Source of the DNA: Elymus sibiricus
Lineage: Eukaryota; Streptophyta; Magnoliopsida; Poales; Poaceae
Length of the DNA stretch: 64,000 nucleotides
Assembly (NCBI GenBank): GCA_039707655.1
Contig: CM077676.1
Span: 453,458,379 to 453,522,378, forward strand
Direction: 5' to 3'
The translations under genes were made by a program, and so were the position numbers. This document shows, piece after piece, positions 1 to 11,253 of the stretch. Each line of letters starts with the position of its first letter. Position 1 is the first letter of the stretch. The notes under the pieces are model-generated. The model made no database searches. It was given only the letters and a program-made list of their open reading frames with translations, and was not told the origin of the DNA.

Positions 1-1978
1 AATAAGAAAATGAGTTGGGATGAATCAACTCAAATAATTTGATAGAATATGGTTCAAAGGAGAGAAAGAAAATACAAAATTTTAAGCAAAAAATGCTAGT
101 CAACAACCATTGCATATTTTAATTTTATAAAGTACAAAGTTCAGTTTGCATCCCGCAAGAGGGCAACATCATAGAAACAAATGTGTGCTTGTTCATCTAA
201 TGCCCAATTGACCTAAACATTTCAGCTTGCTGCTACATTCTATTGATACTTTGCTCAACAATTTTTCAGAATTGTAAGTCAAATCCCAGTAGAAATTAAG
301 AGTATCTTTTCATCAAGATGTGCATCTAAGAACTTGCAAACATGGCCAATTTCATTCCTGCTGATTTGTCATATCTTTTTCCAAGTGGCATGATACTTCT
401 CCTCCCCTCTCCGTAGTGTATATATTGCTTAGAAGAGAATGAGAAGACCATGATCTTCTGAAACTCTACAAATAAGAAGATCAATTTACTTGTAACCGAA
501 CTACAGCTTGTTGAGCCCTATATTTTAATTATGCATCATCATCAAATCTTTGTTTGGATGCCTTATAGAAAACCTGCTGGAAATAACCAAATTAAAATAT
601 GATCATTTGTTTCTTGAATCAGAAACTTTCATACATGCAAAATAAGCACTTCTTTAGACCTCGGCAAGATAATGACACAGATTGGTCGGGTGCATATATG
701 TGATCCTGATGGTGTTTCTTGTACGGCATTACCTCAGGTGGAGCACCGGTGATCGAATTTCCGGCGAAGTTAATAGAACATCAATATTGCTCGATAGTGA
801 GGGCTTCGTCTCCGCTCCCTCTCTCAATGTTCCTTCCTTTAGTGTCACCATTTTAAAATCATTTTTTCAACAATTTGAAAGATTCATTTGGTGCCTTTTT
901 TGACGATCAATCTGTTGAAGAGGCACATGCACGAGAAGAGAAGGTTTTGAGACGGTCGACAAGGTGCGGGAAGAGGGTGCCATGGTCGGCTTGTGCACGC
1001 TTCACTGGTAGATTTTGTGTGTGTTTTTTTGTATTTTGCATAAACTTTTGCGGTCTAGCCTTTTTTATGAAGGAAAATTAAATGGATATTGGTTCCCATG
1101 GCCTAACCGGGAGATGCGTGTTGGGGATGAAGCCGTGCTGCTGGGAGAGTTTGGGAGTCGTCGCTGCGTCAGGGGCCGTGAAGTCAGGATGCACCTTGCC
1201 TGGTCCACCTTCGTTCCTTTTGCATCCCATGGTCCTTGCATTTTGTCTCTCCCCACAACTATTTTCACCACCAAGAAAATCACAAACAACCAGTATTCCA
1301 TACCCGCATACATCAAAAGCAATTTACTTCTATTGGAGATCATCATTTTCTATTTGAAGAATTTCTGCTTAACAAACATTTGAAGTGAGTGTAATCGAAG
1401 CATCTGCGATTTACTTCTGCGTGCAACTTACAACTGTTATTATCAAAACTTTTTTTTATTGTAATGTGTCATAGAGTTATGAATTCAATTATGCTTCCCG
1501 CTGTTCCTTTTTTGGGGGATTAAATGGTTCGTATTCAGGATTTCCATTTAAGGTAAATAATGTGTATAAATTATTTTATATGAATTTTAGTTTTAGATGC
1601 ATTTTATGTGTTTGCTAGTAACATTTCATATATAATTATATAATTATTCTAGTATTTATATTGTAGGCCCCTTGGTTCTAGTTTCATTCCGAACCCCAGA
1701 ATCTCAGGACCGACCCTGGGCGCTCATTGCGATCCAACGGCCGCGAGAAAAAGTGAACAATGCCAAAATATATTCAGGTGTGGGGTGGATACGCAGTCCC
1801 TTAGAAAAGAAACAGTTTGGCACCACCAGAGGTTACTTGGCGCACGCTCGGCTCGGTAGACATGACATACTCTGATAGACGGCAAGGGCACCGGCAAGGG
1901 AAAGGGTGGCCGTGGATGATCTTTGTCCATAGCTAGTATGTAGGTAGAACATGCCAATTTTTGGTAGCCCGATGGCAT
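1..1978. other. Intergenic DNA, no gene seen
   Basis: AT-rich to about 1,660, then mixed composition. Every open frame is short and none shows a recognisable domain. A stretch at about 1835-1872 recurs with few changes at 8817-8853, so pieces of this flank are repeated on the far side of the copia element. No promoter, RNA gene or exon can be supported. Confidence 0.6.
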
Positions 1979-1988
1979 GTGCTGCTGT

Positions 1989-2213
1989 GGGAAAATTTCA
2001 GGTGATACCGTGATACGGACTTCTCGGCCGTTGGATCTCAGATCTGACGGTATCTAAAGAGCTATTGTACATGCGCGCAATTCTAAGGCTCACGGACGAC
2101 TTTTTTGCAAAATGTTCAAGAGTTTTCGGTAGCCATCGGATATGAGATCCAACGGCTCTCTGAAGCCCGTATCATGGTATCACCTAAGCCTTGGTATCAC
2201 CTGATATGTTCCC
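1989..2213. mobile_element. MITE, 225 bp, TIRs and about 10-bp TSD
   Basis: The left end begins GGGAAAATTTCAGGTGATACC and the right end, read inversely, begins GGGAACATATCAGGTGATACC, giving terminal inverted repeats of about 21 bp. Further inverted similarity runs inward around 'ccgttggatctcagatc' and 'gagatccaacgg'. The flanks are gtgctgctgt (1979-1988) and gtgctgttgt (2214-2223), 9 of 10 identical. A 9-10 bp duplication suits a Mutator-type MITE. It has no coding capacity and would need a transposase in trans. Confidence 0.75.
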
Positions 2214-2223
2214 GTGCTGTTGT

Positions 2224-2824
2224 AGTAGCCAGACGAGATGTGCTGCTTCGTAGAGATAATTTATGTTGTTTGTTGCATGTGTCATGTATGGACTTGAACT
2301 TTGCTAATTGGGGTATCCGGTTGTGCAAAGGAAATTTTGAGGTGTGACCGGTCAGTGCCTGCGGACGCACCCGGACACGTCCGCGGGCGTTTGAGGGCCC
2401 GGGTTTGGTGTCTGTGGTTGTAGATGCTCTTAGAAAATAAACGGTTTGAGATGCATTTGGTTACCTGCATCGATTTTCAGAGGTTGCATGGAAAAAACAG
2501 GTCAGGTTGAGTAGAGCCTGGTTGAGGAGATACAGGGCAAAATAGGACGTTCGCTGTTGTTTGGTTACCTGCATCGTGAAAGCAATTCCCCAGATGTTTG
2601 GTTACCTGCATCGTGAAAGCAATTCCCCCCGATGTTTGGTTGTATACATGCATTGTGATTAGGAGTTAACAATTACACTTGAACAGAGAGATTACATTAA
2701 AACACGCACGTGACAACACAAACGTTTACATGAACAACACATGCACAGGTGCCAGCACACCCACACGTTCGCATGAACAACACACGCACAAGTTCACATG
2801 AACAGCACACACACGTGACATCAC
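2224..2824. other. Gene-free DNA left of the copia element
   Basis: Holds the 37-bp repeat and, at about 2700-2820, a degenerate array of AC-rich units built on 'catgaacaacacacgcaca'. No coding potential. Confidence 0.55.
2558..2640. repeat. 37-bp tandem repeat, two copies plus a partial third
   Basis: Units starting TGTTTGGTTACCTGCATCG begin at 2558 and 2595, with a partial third at 2633. The unit contains the motif found in the putative TIRs at 2450 and 8772, so it looks like a subterminal repeat. Confidence 0.7.
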
Positions 2825-2829
2825 TCCCA

Positions 2830-2967
2830 AGTTGAAACACAGGGTTTAGGGTTTTGCGTGGGTGGTTGACATCCAGCCTCACGTCTCAATATATAGATGA
2901 TCACAACTACAATTACATACGTATACAAATACGTGTACAAGGACAATATACTAGACCCTACTTTACA
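2830..2967 (-). repeat. Copia 3' LTR (138 bp)
   Basis: Identical to 7680-7817. In element orientation it begins TGTAAAGTAGGG and ends at GTTTCAACT, or three bases earlier at the canonical CA. The tccca duplication favours the longer end. Confidence 0.95.
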
Positions 2968-2974
2968 TGCCCCC

Positions 2975-5900
2975 TCAATCTGAACTACATACAAGATTCA
3001 GATTGGTTCTAAAACGGTCTAGCATCTGTCTACTAGCGGGTTTAGTAAATAGATCCGCTAACTGATCATCTGTAGAAATAAACCTGACTTCCAGTTCACA
3101 AGCAGCTACTCGTTCTCTCACAAAATGGAAATCAATCTCAATGTGTTTGGTCCGAGCATGAAACACTGGATTCGCTGTCAGGTAAGTTGCCCCTAAGTTA
3201 TCACACCACAATATAGGAGTGCGCTGACATGGGACTCCAAGTTCTGTGAGAACTGAGTCTATCCAAATGGCTTCAGCCGCGCCATTGGCCAATGCCTTAT
3301 ACTCTGCCTCGGTGCTTGATCTCGAGACTGTGGGTTGCTTCTTCGAGCTCCAAGATACAAGGTTAGGTCCAACAAATATAGCAAAACCACCAGTGGAGCG
3401 CCTATCATCAACACAGCCTGCCTAGTCTGCATCGGTGAATATACTCACTCCAGTAAATCTGGACTTACGAATCCGTAGTCCCATGTCTAGCGTACCTTTG
3501 ACATATCTCAGAATACGCTTGACTGCTTCCCAATGATCCTCCGTTGGCTGAGACAGGAACTGACACACTTTGTTCACTGCGAAGGAGATATCAGGACGAG
3601 TGAGGGTCAAATACTGAAGTGCTCCAACCACACTGCGATACCGAAAGGAGTCATCTCTACCCAGTAGTGCACCACTATGACGTGAGAGACTCTCGGAAGT
3701 AGCAAGCGGAGTGGAAGTGGCCTTGCAGTTCTCCATGTTGACGCGATGAAGAAGATCCAAAGCATACTTTTTCTGCGTCAAGGTCATGCCCCCTGAATGA
3801 AAGGACGCTTCCAAACCAAGAAAGTACTCGAGGCGACCCAAATCTTTGATGGGAAAGCTAGCAGACAACGATTGCACAAGACGATCCACCACGGCGGGGG
3901 TAGAGCCAGCAATCACAATATCATCAACGTACACTAGCATGTATATCTGTATAGTACCCTGGGAGAAGATGAACAGAGATGCATCTGATCTGGAGGCAAC
4001 AAAACCGAGCTGCGAAAGGCGCTGACTCAAACGAGCATACCAGGCACGAGGCGACTGCTTGAGACCATAAATAGACCGCTGAAGTTTGCAGACATGAGAG
4101 GGATAAGTGGCATCCTCGAACCCAGGTGGCTGCTGCATGTACACATCTTCGGCCAAGAACCCATGTAAAAAGGCATTGCTCACATCAACCTGTCGGAGGC
4201 TCCAACCACGAGACACAGCAAGAGACAGAACCAAGCGAACCGTGGCAGGCTTCACCACCGGGCTAAAAGTATCTCCGTAGTCAATCCCATGCCGTTGAGT
4301 GAAACCGCGAGCAACAAGACGAGCCTTGTGCTTATCAACAGACCCATCCGGACGATGCTTGGTTTTGAAAATCCACTTGCAGCTCACAATATTAACACCA
4401 GGTGGCCGAGGCACCAACACCCAGGTGTTAGTGTGACGGAGAGCAGCAAACTCCTCGGACATGGCGGCACGCCAGGCAGGTTCACCCAGAGCATCACGAT
4501 GGGAAACCGGCGCGGCGAAGAAGGCACGGCGGCGAGGGTCATACCAAACCGTGCCATCAGTGTAAGACTTCTCCTTGCGCGTATGATCACGATGGCGTGT
4601 AACCATAGCATGCGCCGGAGCTGCATCGCCGGTAGGAAAAGACGACGGCGACGAGGGCTCGGCCGAGGGTGTCGCAACTGAGGGGACCTCAGCAAGGGGC
4701 GACACGGGCCGAGAGACGATGGTGTGCTGGACCGACCCAGGCGAGGGTGGCTGCCCGGGCGACGGACCGGGCGAGGATGGCGACCCAGCCGCGCCGGGCG
4801 AGGATGGCGACCCAGCCGCGTCCGCGGTCACGCCATCGGGCGCCGCGCCTGCCTCGGGCGGCGGGACATGCACGTCGGGCGCATCAGGAGGCGTCGGAGC
4901 AGCAACATGTACCTGGGGGGAACTCAAGGCAATATCACCTGCAAAAGACAAGTTAGGTGACAAATAGGACAGGTCATATTTACGCACATGGACATCCGGA
5001 ACCGGTTCATCGGAGGGAAAAGTGAGTGCATGTTCAAGAGAAGTAGGATCAACCGAAACGCCGGGTTGAGAGTAAGGGAACACAGTCTCGTCGAAAACAA
5101 CATCACGAGAGATGTATATCTGACCGGAAGTACGGTCAAGAAACTTATAGCCCTTATGCAAAGGACTATAGCCAAGGAAAACACACATCTTGGACCGAAA
5201 CTCAAGCTTGTGAGCATTGTACTTGCGGAGACTATGCCAGCAAGCACACCCAAAAATCCGAAGGGAGGAGTAGTTGGGCTGAACATGAAACAGACGGAAC
5301 AGAGGTGTGTCCTTGTTGAGAACCGGAGTGGGCATACGGTTGATGAGGTAACATGCCGTAAGAAAAGCCTCATCCCAAAACCGAAGGGGAAGGGAGGAGT
5401 GCGCAAGCAAGGCAAGACCGGTCTCGACCAAGTGTCGGTGTTTGCGCTCGGCAATACCGTTCTGCTGAGAGGTATGTGGACATGACACTCTGTGAGAGAT
5501 GCCCGTGCGTTGAAAGTAGCGATGGAGTTTGTGGTATTCACCACCCCAGTCGGACTGAACGGCCTTGATTTTATAATCCAGAAGGCGTTCGACATGAGCC
5601 TGAAAGTTGTAGAAAACTTGCTCAACATCAGACTTGTGTTTAAGCAAATAAATCCAGGTGAAGCGCGTGTAGTCATCAATGAAACTAACATAATACTTGT
5701 ACCCTCCCGACGAAGCAAGAGCGGGACCCCAAACATCTGAATGTATTAATTCAAGAGGTACAGTAGTGATATGAAACGAAGTAGAATAAGGGAGTTGATG
5801 ACTCTTAGCACGCTGACAGGCATCACAAACTAACGATGAATTATTGGAACTAGAACACGGAAGTTCATGACTCCGAACAATGGAAGTGACCACATTATTT

Positions 5901-7465
5901 GTAGGATGACCAAGACGTTGATGCCATTGCGATGACGAAACTCGAACACCGGAGGAGGCACGGCGAGACGATGAAGATGACGCACGAGCGAAGGGGACCG
6001 GATAGACCCCCCCGTAACTTCTACCGTGAAGGATGACATGCCTGGTTGCTTTGTCCTTAACAAGGAAAAAACGACGGTGAAATTCAACAAAGACGTCATT
6101 ATCACAAAGAAGACGATAAACAGAGAGAAGATGCTGGCTGATGTGTGGAACATGAAGGATGTTACGCAGTTTAAGAGATGAACCGGGTAAACGCGAATGA
6201 CCAATGTGTGAAATAGACAAACCTGCACCATTGACCACCTGAACCTGATCCTTGCCGTCATAGCGCTCGTGAACCTGGAGGCGCTCAAGATCATTAGTCA
6301 AGTGATCCGTAGCCCCGGTATCCAGCACCCAAGGGAAGTCGACGGTGTTGGTGGAGGCCGAGTTTGCGGAGCGGGAGTTGTGATCCTGATCATAGCCCTT
6401 GCGGCAGTCATCGGCTTCATGGCCCCAGTTCTTGCAAATTTGGCACCGGGGACGCCAGCGGTTGCGACGCCCACCTCCTCCGCCGTTGTTGCCGGCGTTG
6501 CCCCCTCCACCTTGCCGTCCATTGCCGGCATAACCAGCGTTGCGGTCACGGCCGCCGGTGTTGCCGCCATTACCGCCCTGGCGGTTCTGCCCTGGCTGGC
6601 CATGTCCATCAGCCGGGCGCCCCCCACCGTGGGAGGGATAGGGATCGGAGTAGGGCGCGCGTCTGCCCGCGCCGTACGAACCCGAACGGGACACGGCGTT
6701 CGCGGAGGGAGACCACCCCTCCACTGCACTCTGCTGTGCCTGCAGCGCCTCGAAGGACAGAACCAATGAGTAAAAACTGGAGTAGGGCATGGGTGTGTTA
6801 CTCACGCCCAAGGAGGCGGCGATGGAGTTCTAGGCGGAGCCGAGGCCGGTGAGGATGTGATCGATAAGCTCATCATCGCGGATCGGAGAGCCGGCGGCGG
6901 CCATAGTGTCGGCCAGGGCCTTCATCTTGTGCATGTATTCCGCGGCAGACAGATCGTCCTTCCTCAGCGACTGAAGTTGCCGCCGGATGTGGCGGACATT
7001 GGCGCGGCTCTGGGCGCCGAACATGGCGGCGACGGCTGTCCATACCGCATGCGCCGACTCGCAGCCAATGAGTTGGCATGCAATATCCTCATCCATGGAG
7101 GTGAGAAGAAGCCCCTTGACGCGCTGATCTTGAACCCACCATTGGTGGTACTCCGGGTTGGCGACGGTGGTAGCAGCGTCGCCGGTGCCGACAACGAGTG
7201 TTTTGGCCGGTGCCGCCTTGGTGCCATCGAGGTGTCCGTGGAGGTTGGCACCGGCAAGAATGGTGCTGGTGATGCCCCCCCAGAGCATGAAGTTGTGGCA
7301 ACCGAGGCGGACGGAGATCGTCGGGACGGCGAGCGCGGCGGGGATCGAGGCGACGGGGGAAGAGACGATGGCGCCGGCGGTTTGGGCGACGGACATAGCA
7401 GCGGACGACATCGCAGCGGCGGCGCGGATGGGACAGCGCGCGGCGGCGGTCGCGGAAGATGGCAC
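2975..7465 (-). pseudogene. Copia gag-pol polyprotein with two in-frame TAG stops
   Basis: A single frame runs from the ATG at 7465 to 2975, broken only by TAG at 6830-6832 (gag) and 3422-3424 (RNase H). Domains in order: UBN2-like gag; Gly/Asn/Arg-rich linker; CCHC knuckle C-x2-C-x4-H-x4-C ([14 protein letters not shown]); protease DTGA (VLDTGATDH); GAG-pre-integrase (HQRLGH); integrase DDE core with [15 protein letters not shown] and [10 protein letters not shown] with YVDD; RNase H ending at 2975. The residue lost after DAD in RNase H is normally Trp in this family, so TGG became TAG. It cannot make a full polyprotein without readthrough, although everything else is intact and related copies could move it in trans. 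Confidence 0.93.
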
Positions 7466-7679
7466 GCGCGGCCGCAGCGTACGGGCAAAGCTAGCTAGCT
7501 AGCTAGCAAGCAGCTGGATGGATTCCTGCGTATGCGCGTACGTGAAGTAGCAAGACGCGGCGGCGACGCGGAAGATGGCACGCGCAGCAGCAACGATCGG
7601 AAGCGCGGCGGCTACGCGGAGAGAGGAGCGGGCGGCGGCGCGAGGGACTTGCGGCGGCGGCCCGACCTGGCTGATACCA

Positions 7680-7817
7680 AGTTGAAACACAGGGTTTAGG
7701 GTTTTGCGTGGGTGGTTGACATCCAGCCTCACGTCTCAATATATAGATGATCACAACTACAATTACATACGTATACAAATACGTGTACAAGGACAATATA
7801 CTAGACCCTACTTTACA
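7680..7817 (-). repeat. Copia 5' LTR (138 bp)
   Basis: Identical partner of 2830-2967. The minus-strand PBS TGGTATCAGCC follows directly at its inner edge (about 7669-7679). It matches plant initiator tRNA-Met binding sites for its first nine bases. Confidence 0.95.
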
Positions 7818-7962
7818 TCCCACGTGACATCACTCCCACAAGTTCGACGCACCATTGTACAATACACTAGGTAGATTAGAAGGGAATAGTGAGATGTATG
7901 CGTATTCGTCTATGACCGTCGAAATAGAATACGTACAACACGAAAGTTGTGTGAAACGAATA

Positions 7963-8167
7963 GGTGAAGCTACCGGTCAAAGGAAAATTCAAACGGTCGA
8001 CCATGCGCGATCTATTTGTCAAAATTCATCTAAAATAGCTTCAAACTTAAACACAAAATTGAACATTACAGTCGATAAAATCATGAATCAATCGCCTAAA
8101 TGGAACCACAACCTCGATGCGCATCTTTTCGTGTACTACTATGTCGAATCGAAGCACGGTTGTGTAG
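7963..8167. repeat. 205-bp direct repeat, copy 1
   Basis: Diverged direct copy of 8286-8490, equal in length. Both begin near 'ggtgaagctac' and end at 'cggttgtgtag'. The sequence is non-coding and its origin is unknown. Confidence 0.75.
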
Positions 8168-8285
8168 ATTATGAAAGACTACTGAGCAAGATTATGGTGA
8201 AGATTAGGAGGATGACATGTAGATCTACTCGTCTACGATTTGTGAAACAGAAAACGCAAAACCCAAAAGTCATGTCAAACAGCGA

Positions 8286-8490
8286 GGTGAAGCTACGGGT
8301 CAACTGAAATTTCAAACGGTTGGCTGTGTGCCACAAATTTATCAAAATTCGTCCATGAAGATCCACATATGAACACGAAACTCAACATATACAGTGAATA
8401 AAACTACGTCCGATCGTCAGAATGGAATCAGAACATCGAGATGCATCTTTTTGTGTATAACTTATTTCGAATCGAAGTACGGTTGTGTAG
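8286..8490. repeat. 205-bp direct repeat, copy 2
   Basis: Second copy, starting 323 bp after the first, with substitutions throughout, so the duplication is old. Confidence 0.75.
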
Positions 8491-9172
8491 AAGGGATGAC
8501 GGAGATTAAGGAGGTTATTAGAGAAAAATATATGCAAACCACCAATAGCCACGTACCTGCCGAGCCACCCACCTGCGCATGAGAGCATCGCTCGGACCTG
8601 GCTCACTTGAAACGGTCGATTCGGCCGTTCTCGGCGATACGCACGCAAAGTTGTTTTAAGAACCGTGTCATGCATGTCCCAGTAATATTTGCACACAATC
8701 AGACAGTCCAACACCAAAAAAGCTGCATCAAATGGGCCTGATTGGGAAAATATGCAGGTAACCAAACGCATCCTCCACACGCTAAAGAAAAGACATCCTT
8801 GGTATCGCTAAAGATTGCTTGGCGCACGCTCGGCTCGGTAGACACGACATACTCCGGTGCACGTACGAATCAGCATGGAAATGCTCGATGGTAGGTACAA
8901 GTTGTATATATCTGCTCTGTGCTAATGCGTCTGATCGAGGCAAGAGCATGTGATCGGCGCAAAGCACGACGGGCGTCTGATCGATGAAGCAGCACGTAGT
9001 AGCGCTCTGCTCGGGTCGGTGCGTGCCTATGCATGTGTACGCGTGGGGGCTCGGGTCGCCGTCTGGACCCGAGCGAAGGAGGAGCGGGACGCCGCTTCCA
9101 CTTGAGAATATAGCACGTACGGATCGCTGACGACCGTGCTCCTACCGGCTACCAGTACCAGGACTGACCCGT

Positions 9173-9231
9173 GGTGTGAGTGTGACCACCGCCGCAATCC
9201 AGCCGTGGGTGTGAGTGTGACCACCGCCGCA
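9173..9231. repeat. 24-bp direct repeat, 35-bp period
   Basis: GGTGTGAGTGTGACCACCGC and the following bases occur at 9173-9196 and 9208-9231. Confidence 0.7.
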
Positions 9232-9744
9232 CCGCCCACTCCCTTGACCCCGATCAATACGGCCGGCACCGCGCACGCACGCCGTGCTTTCGTCTGTGCG
9301 ACAGAGGTGGAGCAGCTACCGTCTGGAAGAAGAAACGCACGCATCGACACGCAAAGGAAGGGCAGAAATCGGTGTCGCGCTCACACATAACCAAAGGAGC
9401 GCCAAGTGCTAGCATGACAAAAAGTGCAGGGAACCACAGTAAGGCCGAACGAGATGGTTCATTCATGATGTCATCACGGTCCATCTATCTATACACCAAA
9501 ACGAAAATCGAACAAGTTCTTGCAAGAATTCGACCAACCAAGCAGCCACAACGGTCAAAAGTTAACCAAAACCTCTATCTTCAGAGACACCTGTCCATCC
9601 AAACTCAGTTTCTTTCCACACCCAACCCAGTTTCTTTGTTTCTTCTTCTCATTCAGTTAGCAGAGCCACCTACTCCTACGGTAGCAAGTTCCTACCGGTC
9701 AATCAATCAGCCGAATCAATCAAAATGGACGGAGGCCGGCCTAA

Positions 9745-11253
9745 TCAGACCTCGGCGCACCGCCGCGGCGCGAAGCCGAGCCGGTTGTGCTCCAGGTCGT
9801 ACAGGACGTGGAAGTTCTGCTGCTGGTAGTTGCCGATGATGGACATGCCGGAGCGCGGCGTGCCCAGGACGGCCAGGCACATCACGCCCTCCGGCTCCAG
9901 CCGGATGAAGTAGTTCTCCGCCGGGAAGTCCCACGCCGCGCCGTCCGCGAACACCAGCGACAGCTCCGGCACCTCCACCCTCTCCGCCCCGGACACGTTG
10001 TAGCACGGGCTCAGCACCGGGAACCCGGCGATGAGCGGGTACGACTTGTCCATGCGGTGCACGAACGCCTGCCGGATTGCCCGGTACGCCGGCTCCGGGA
10101 AGTAGCTCAGCGTCGTGCCGGAGTCGATGATGGTGCCGCCGGTGGCCAGCGTGTCGGACGGGATGTTCACCGCCTCCCCGCCCACGAGGACGGTCTTAAG
10201 CTGCACGTAGTAGAAGGTGTCCGCCGCGTCGGCCGCGGGCGCGAAGGCCGTGTAGTTGAGCCGCGGGTGCGCCAGAAGCGCGTCGTCGTGGCCGAACACG
10301 ATCTTGCTCCCGGTCGCGCTGCCGTGGTCGACGAGGCAGTAGGAGAAGGCGTGCCCGCCGTAGACGCCGCGCAGCTGGGAGGCGAACGAGAGCGGGCCGC
10401 GGCCGAGCCCCAGCAGCCCCGCGGCGCCGTGGAAGAGGCCGCGGTTCCGGTGGCCGCATCCGAACGCCACGCCGCCCACGCGCCGGGTCCCGGCGCCCGT
10501 GAGGTTGACGGTGAAGGCCTCGAGCGCCAGGTCCCCCGTGGTGTTGGATTGGTCGCCGTACCAGTAGTAGTACGGGCAGGGGTCGCTCCGCGGCCTGCGG
10601 CACTCCCTCCTGGTCAACGGCGGCGGCGGGGAGACGAGGCCGCAGCGCGCGTCGCCGCAGGTGACGTTGCGGTAGGAGGCGGAGGCGGCCGGGTCGAACA
10701 CGGGGCCGCTCTGCTCGAAGCAGTCGAGGCAGGGCGCGCACTGCAGCCAGTTGAGGTCGCTGCCGGTGTCCATGATCATGCGGAACCGGCGCGGCGGCGT
10801 GCCCACGTACACGTCCACCAGGTACTCCCCCGAGCCCACCGCCACGCCCGACTCCACCGTGGCCACCAGCCGCTCCGACAGCGCCCGCCGCGGCCGCGAA
10901 CCCTTCCTGGCCGCGCCGGACAGGGCGGCCCTCCGTCTGTGCATCGTGTCGATGCGGGCGGCGTCTTTCTTGGCCGAGTCGAGGACGAACGAGCCCGTCC
11001 CCGCCGCGCCCTCCGCGGCGGAGCGGTGGGTCATGTGGAGCTTGAGCGACGGGGCCCGGCGCGCGAGCTCGTCCTCCTCGGCGACCAGCCTGCCGTCGCA
11101 GCCGGCGTCGGCGACGGCGGTGTTGTACGGCGGGAACTCGATGCCGTACAGTGGTCCCGTTGCCGACGCCGACGAGTTGCTGCCAGCGCGGACGGACGAG
11201 AGCGCGAGGGACAAGACGGCGAGCAGGGAGCACACGGGCAGCTGCTTCGCCAT
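9745..11253 (-). CDS. Nepenthesin-like aspartic protease (A1 family), secreted
   Basis: 502 residues, intronless. The start at 11253 (MAKQLPVCSL) gives a signal peptide and sits in a good plant context (gccATGGc); an upstream in-frame ATG at 11376 would add 41 residues ahead of the hydrophobic stretch and is rejected. Residues 1-23 are a likely signal peptide and about 24-140 a prosegment with many Arg/Lys. The first catalytic motif is DTGS at 162-165 and the second DSGT at 377-380. A Cys-rich insert follows the first motif (Cys 172, 175, 178, 199, 204), as in plant nepenthesin-type enzymes. The family C-terminus IIGNYQQQNF is at 472-481. Likely N-glycosylation sites include NVT 196, NTT 237, NLT 250 and NVS 419. 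It should hydrolyse proteins in the apoplast or vacuole; the substrate is unknown. GC-rich codon use is typical of grass single-exon genes. All diagnostic residues are present and no lesion was seen. Confidence 0.93.
   Translation of the reverse strand: MAKQLPVCSLLAVLSLALSSVRAGSNSSASATGPLYGIEFPPYNTAVADAGCDGRLVAEEDELARRAPSLKLHMTHRSAAEGAAGTGSFVLDSAKKDAARIDTMHRRRAALSGAARKGSRPRRALSERLVATVESGVAVGSGEYLVDVYVGTPPRRFRMIMDTGSDLNWLQCAPCLDCFEQSGPVFDPAASASYRNVTCGDARCGLVSPPPPLTRRECRRPRSDPCPYYYWYGDQSNTTGDLALEAFTVNLTGAGTRRVGGVAFGCGHRNRGLFHGAAGLLGLGRGPLSFASQLRGVYGGHAFSYCLVDHGSATGSKIVFGHDDALLAHPRLNYTAFAPAADAADTFYYVQLKTVLVGGEAVNIPSDTLATGGTIIDSGTTLSYFPEPAYRAIRQAFVHRMDKSYPLIAGFPVLSPCYNVSGAERVEVPELSLVFADGAAWDFPAENYFIRLEPEGVMCLAVLGTPRSGMSIIGNYQQQNFHVLYDLEHNRLGFAPRRCAEV

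Larger units (their letters stand above)
2830..7817 (-). mobile_element. Ty1-copia LTR retrotransposon, near complete, recent
   Basis: The element is 4,988 bp and reads right to left. Two 138-bp LTRs (2830-2967 and 7680-7817) read as identical base for base. The flanks share tccca (2825-2829 and 7818-7822). The PBS (TGGTATCAG, initiator tRNA-Met type) abuts the right LTR and a purine tract (TTGAGGGGGC) abuts the left LTR, both on the minus strand. Internal order is gag, zinc knuckle, protease, integrase, RT, RNase H, which is the copia order. The gag-pol frame is interrupted only by two TAG codons. Identical LTRs imply a very recent insertion. No family name is assigned. Confidence 0.97.
2450..8772. 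mobile_element. Possible TIR DNA element split by the copia insertion
   Basis: A 21-bp motif GATGC(A/G)TTTGGTTACCTGCAT lies at 2450-2470 and recurs inverted at 8752-8772. Extra copies of TTTGGTTACCTGCATC lie inside the left end. Without the 5-kb copia element the unit would be about 1.3 kb. No transposase and no clear TSD were found. The pair may be the ends of a non-autonomous element or just two copies of a dispersed repeat. Confidence 0.35.
7823..9744. other. Intergenic DNA between the copia element and the protease gene
   Basis: No coding region is recognised. It contains a 205-bp direct duplication (7963/8286) and a small repeat near 9173. The part next to 9745 should include the protease 3' UTR, but no convincing polyadenylation signal was found there. 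Confidence 0.5.

Noticed and set aside
682..1383. Overlapping short ORFs at the left edge
   Set aside because: None exceeds about 120 codons, none has a domain or consistent codon bias; no exon structure could be built.
10196..11233. 345-codon minus-strand ORF overlapping the protease
   Set aside because: Alternative frame of the same GC-rich gene; only the 9745-11253 frame has DTGS, DSGT and the Cys pattern.
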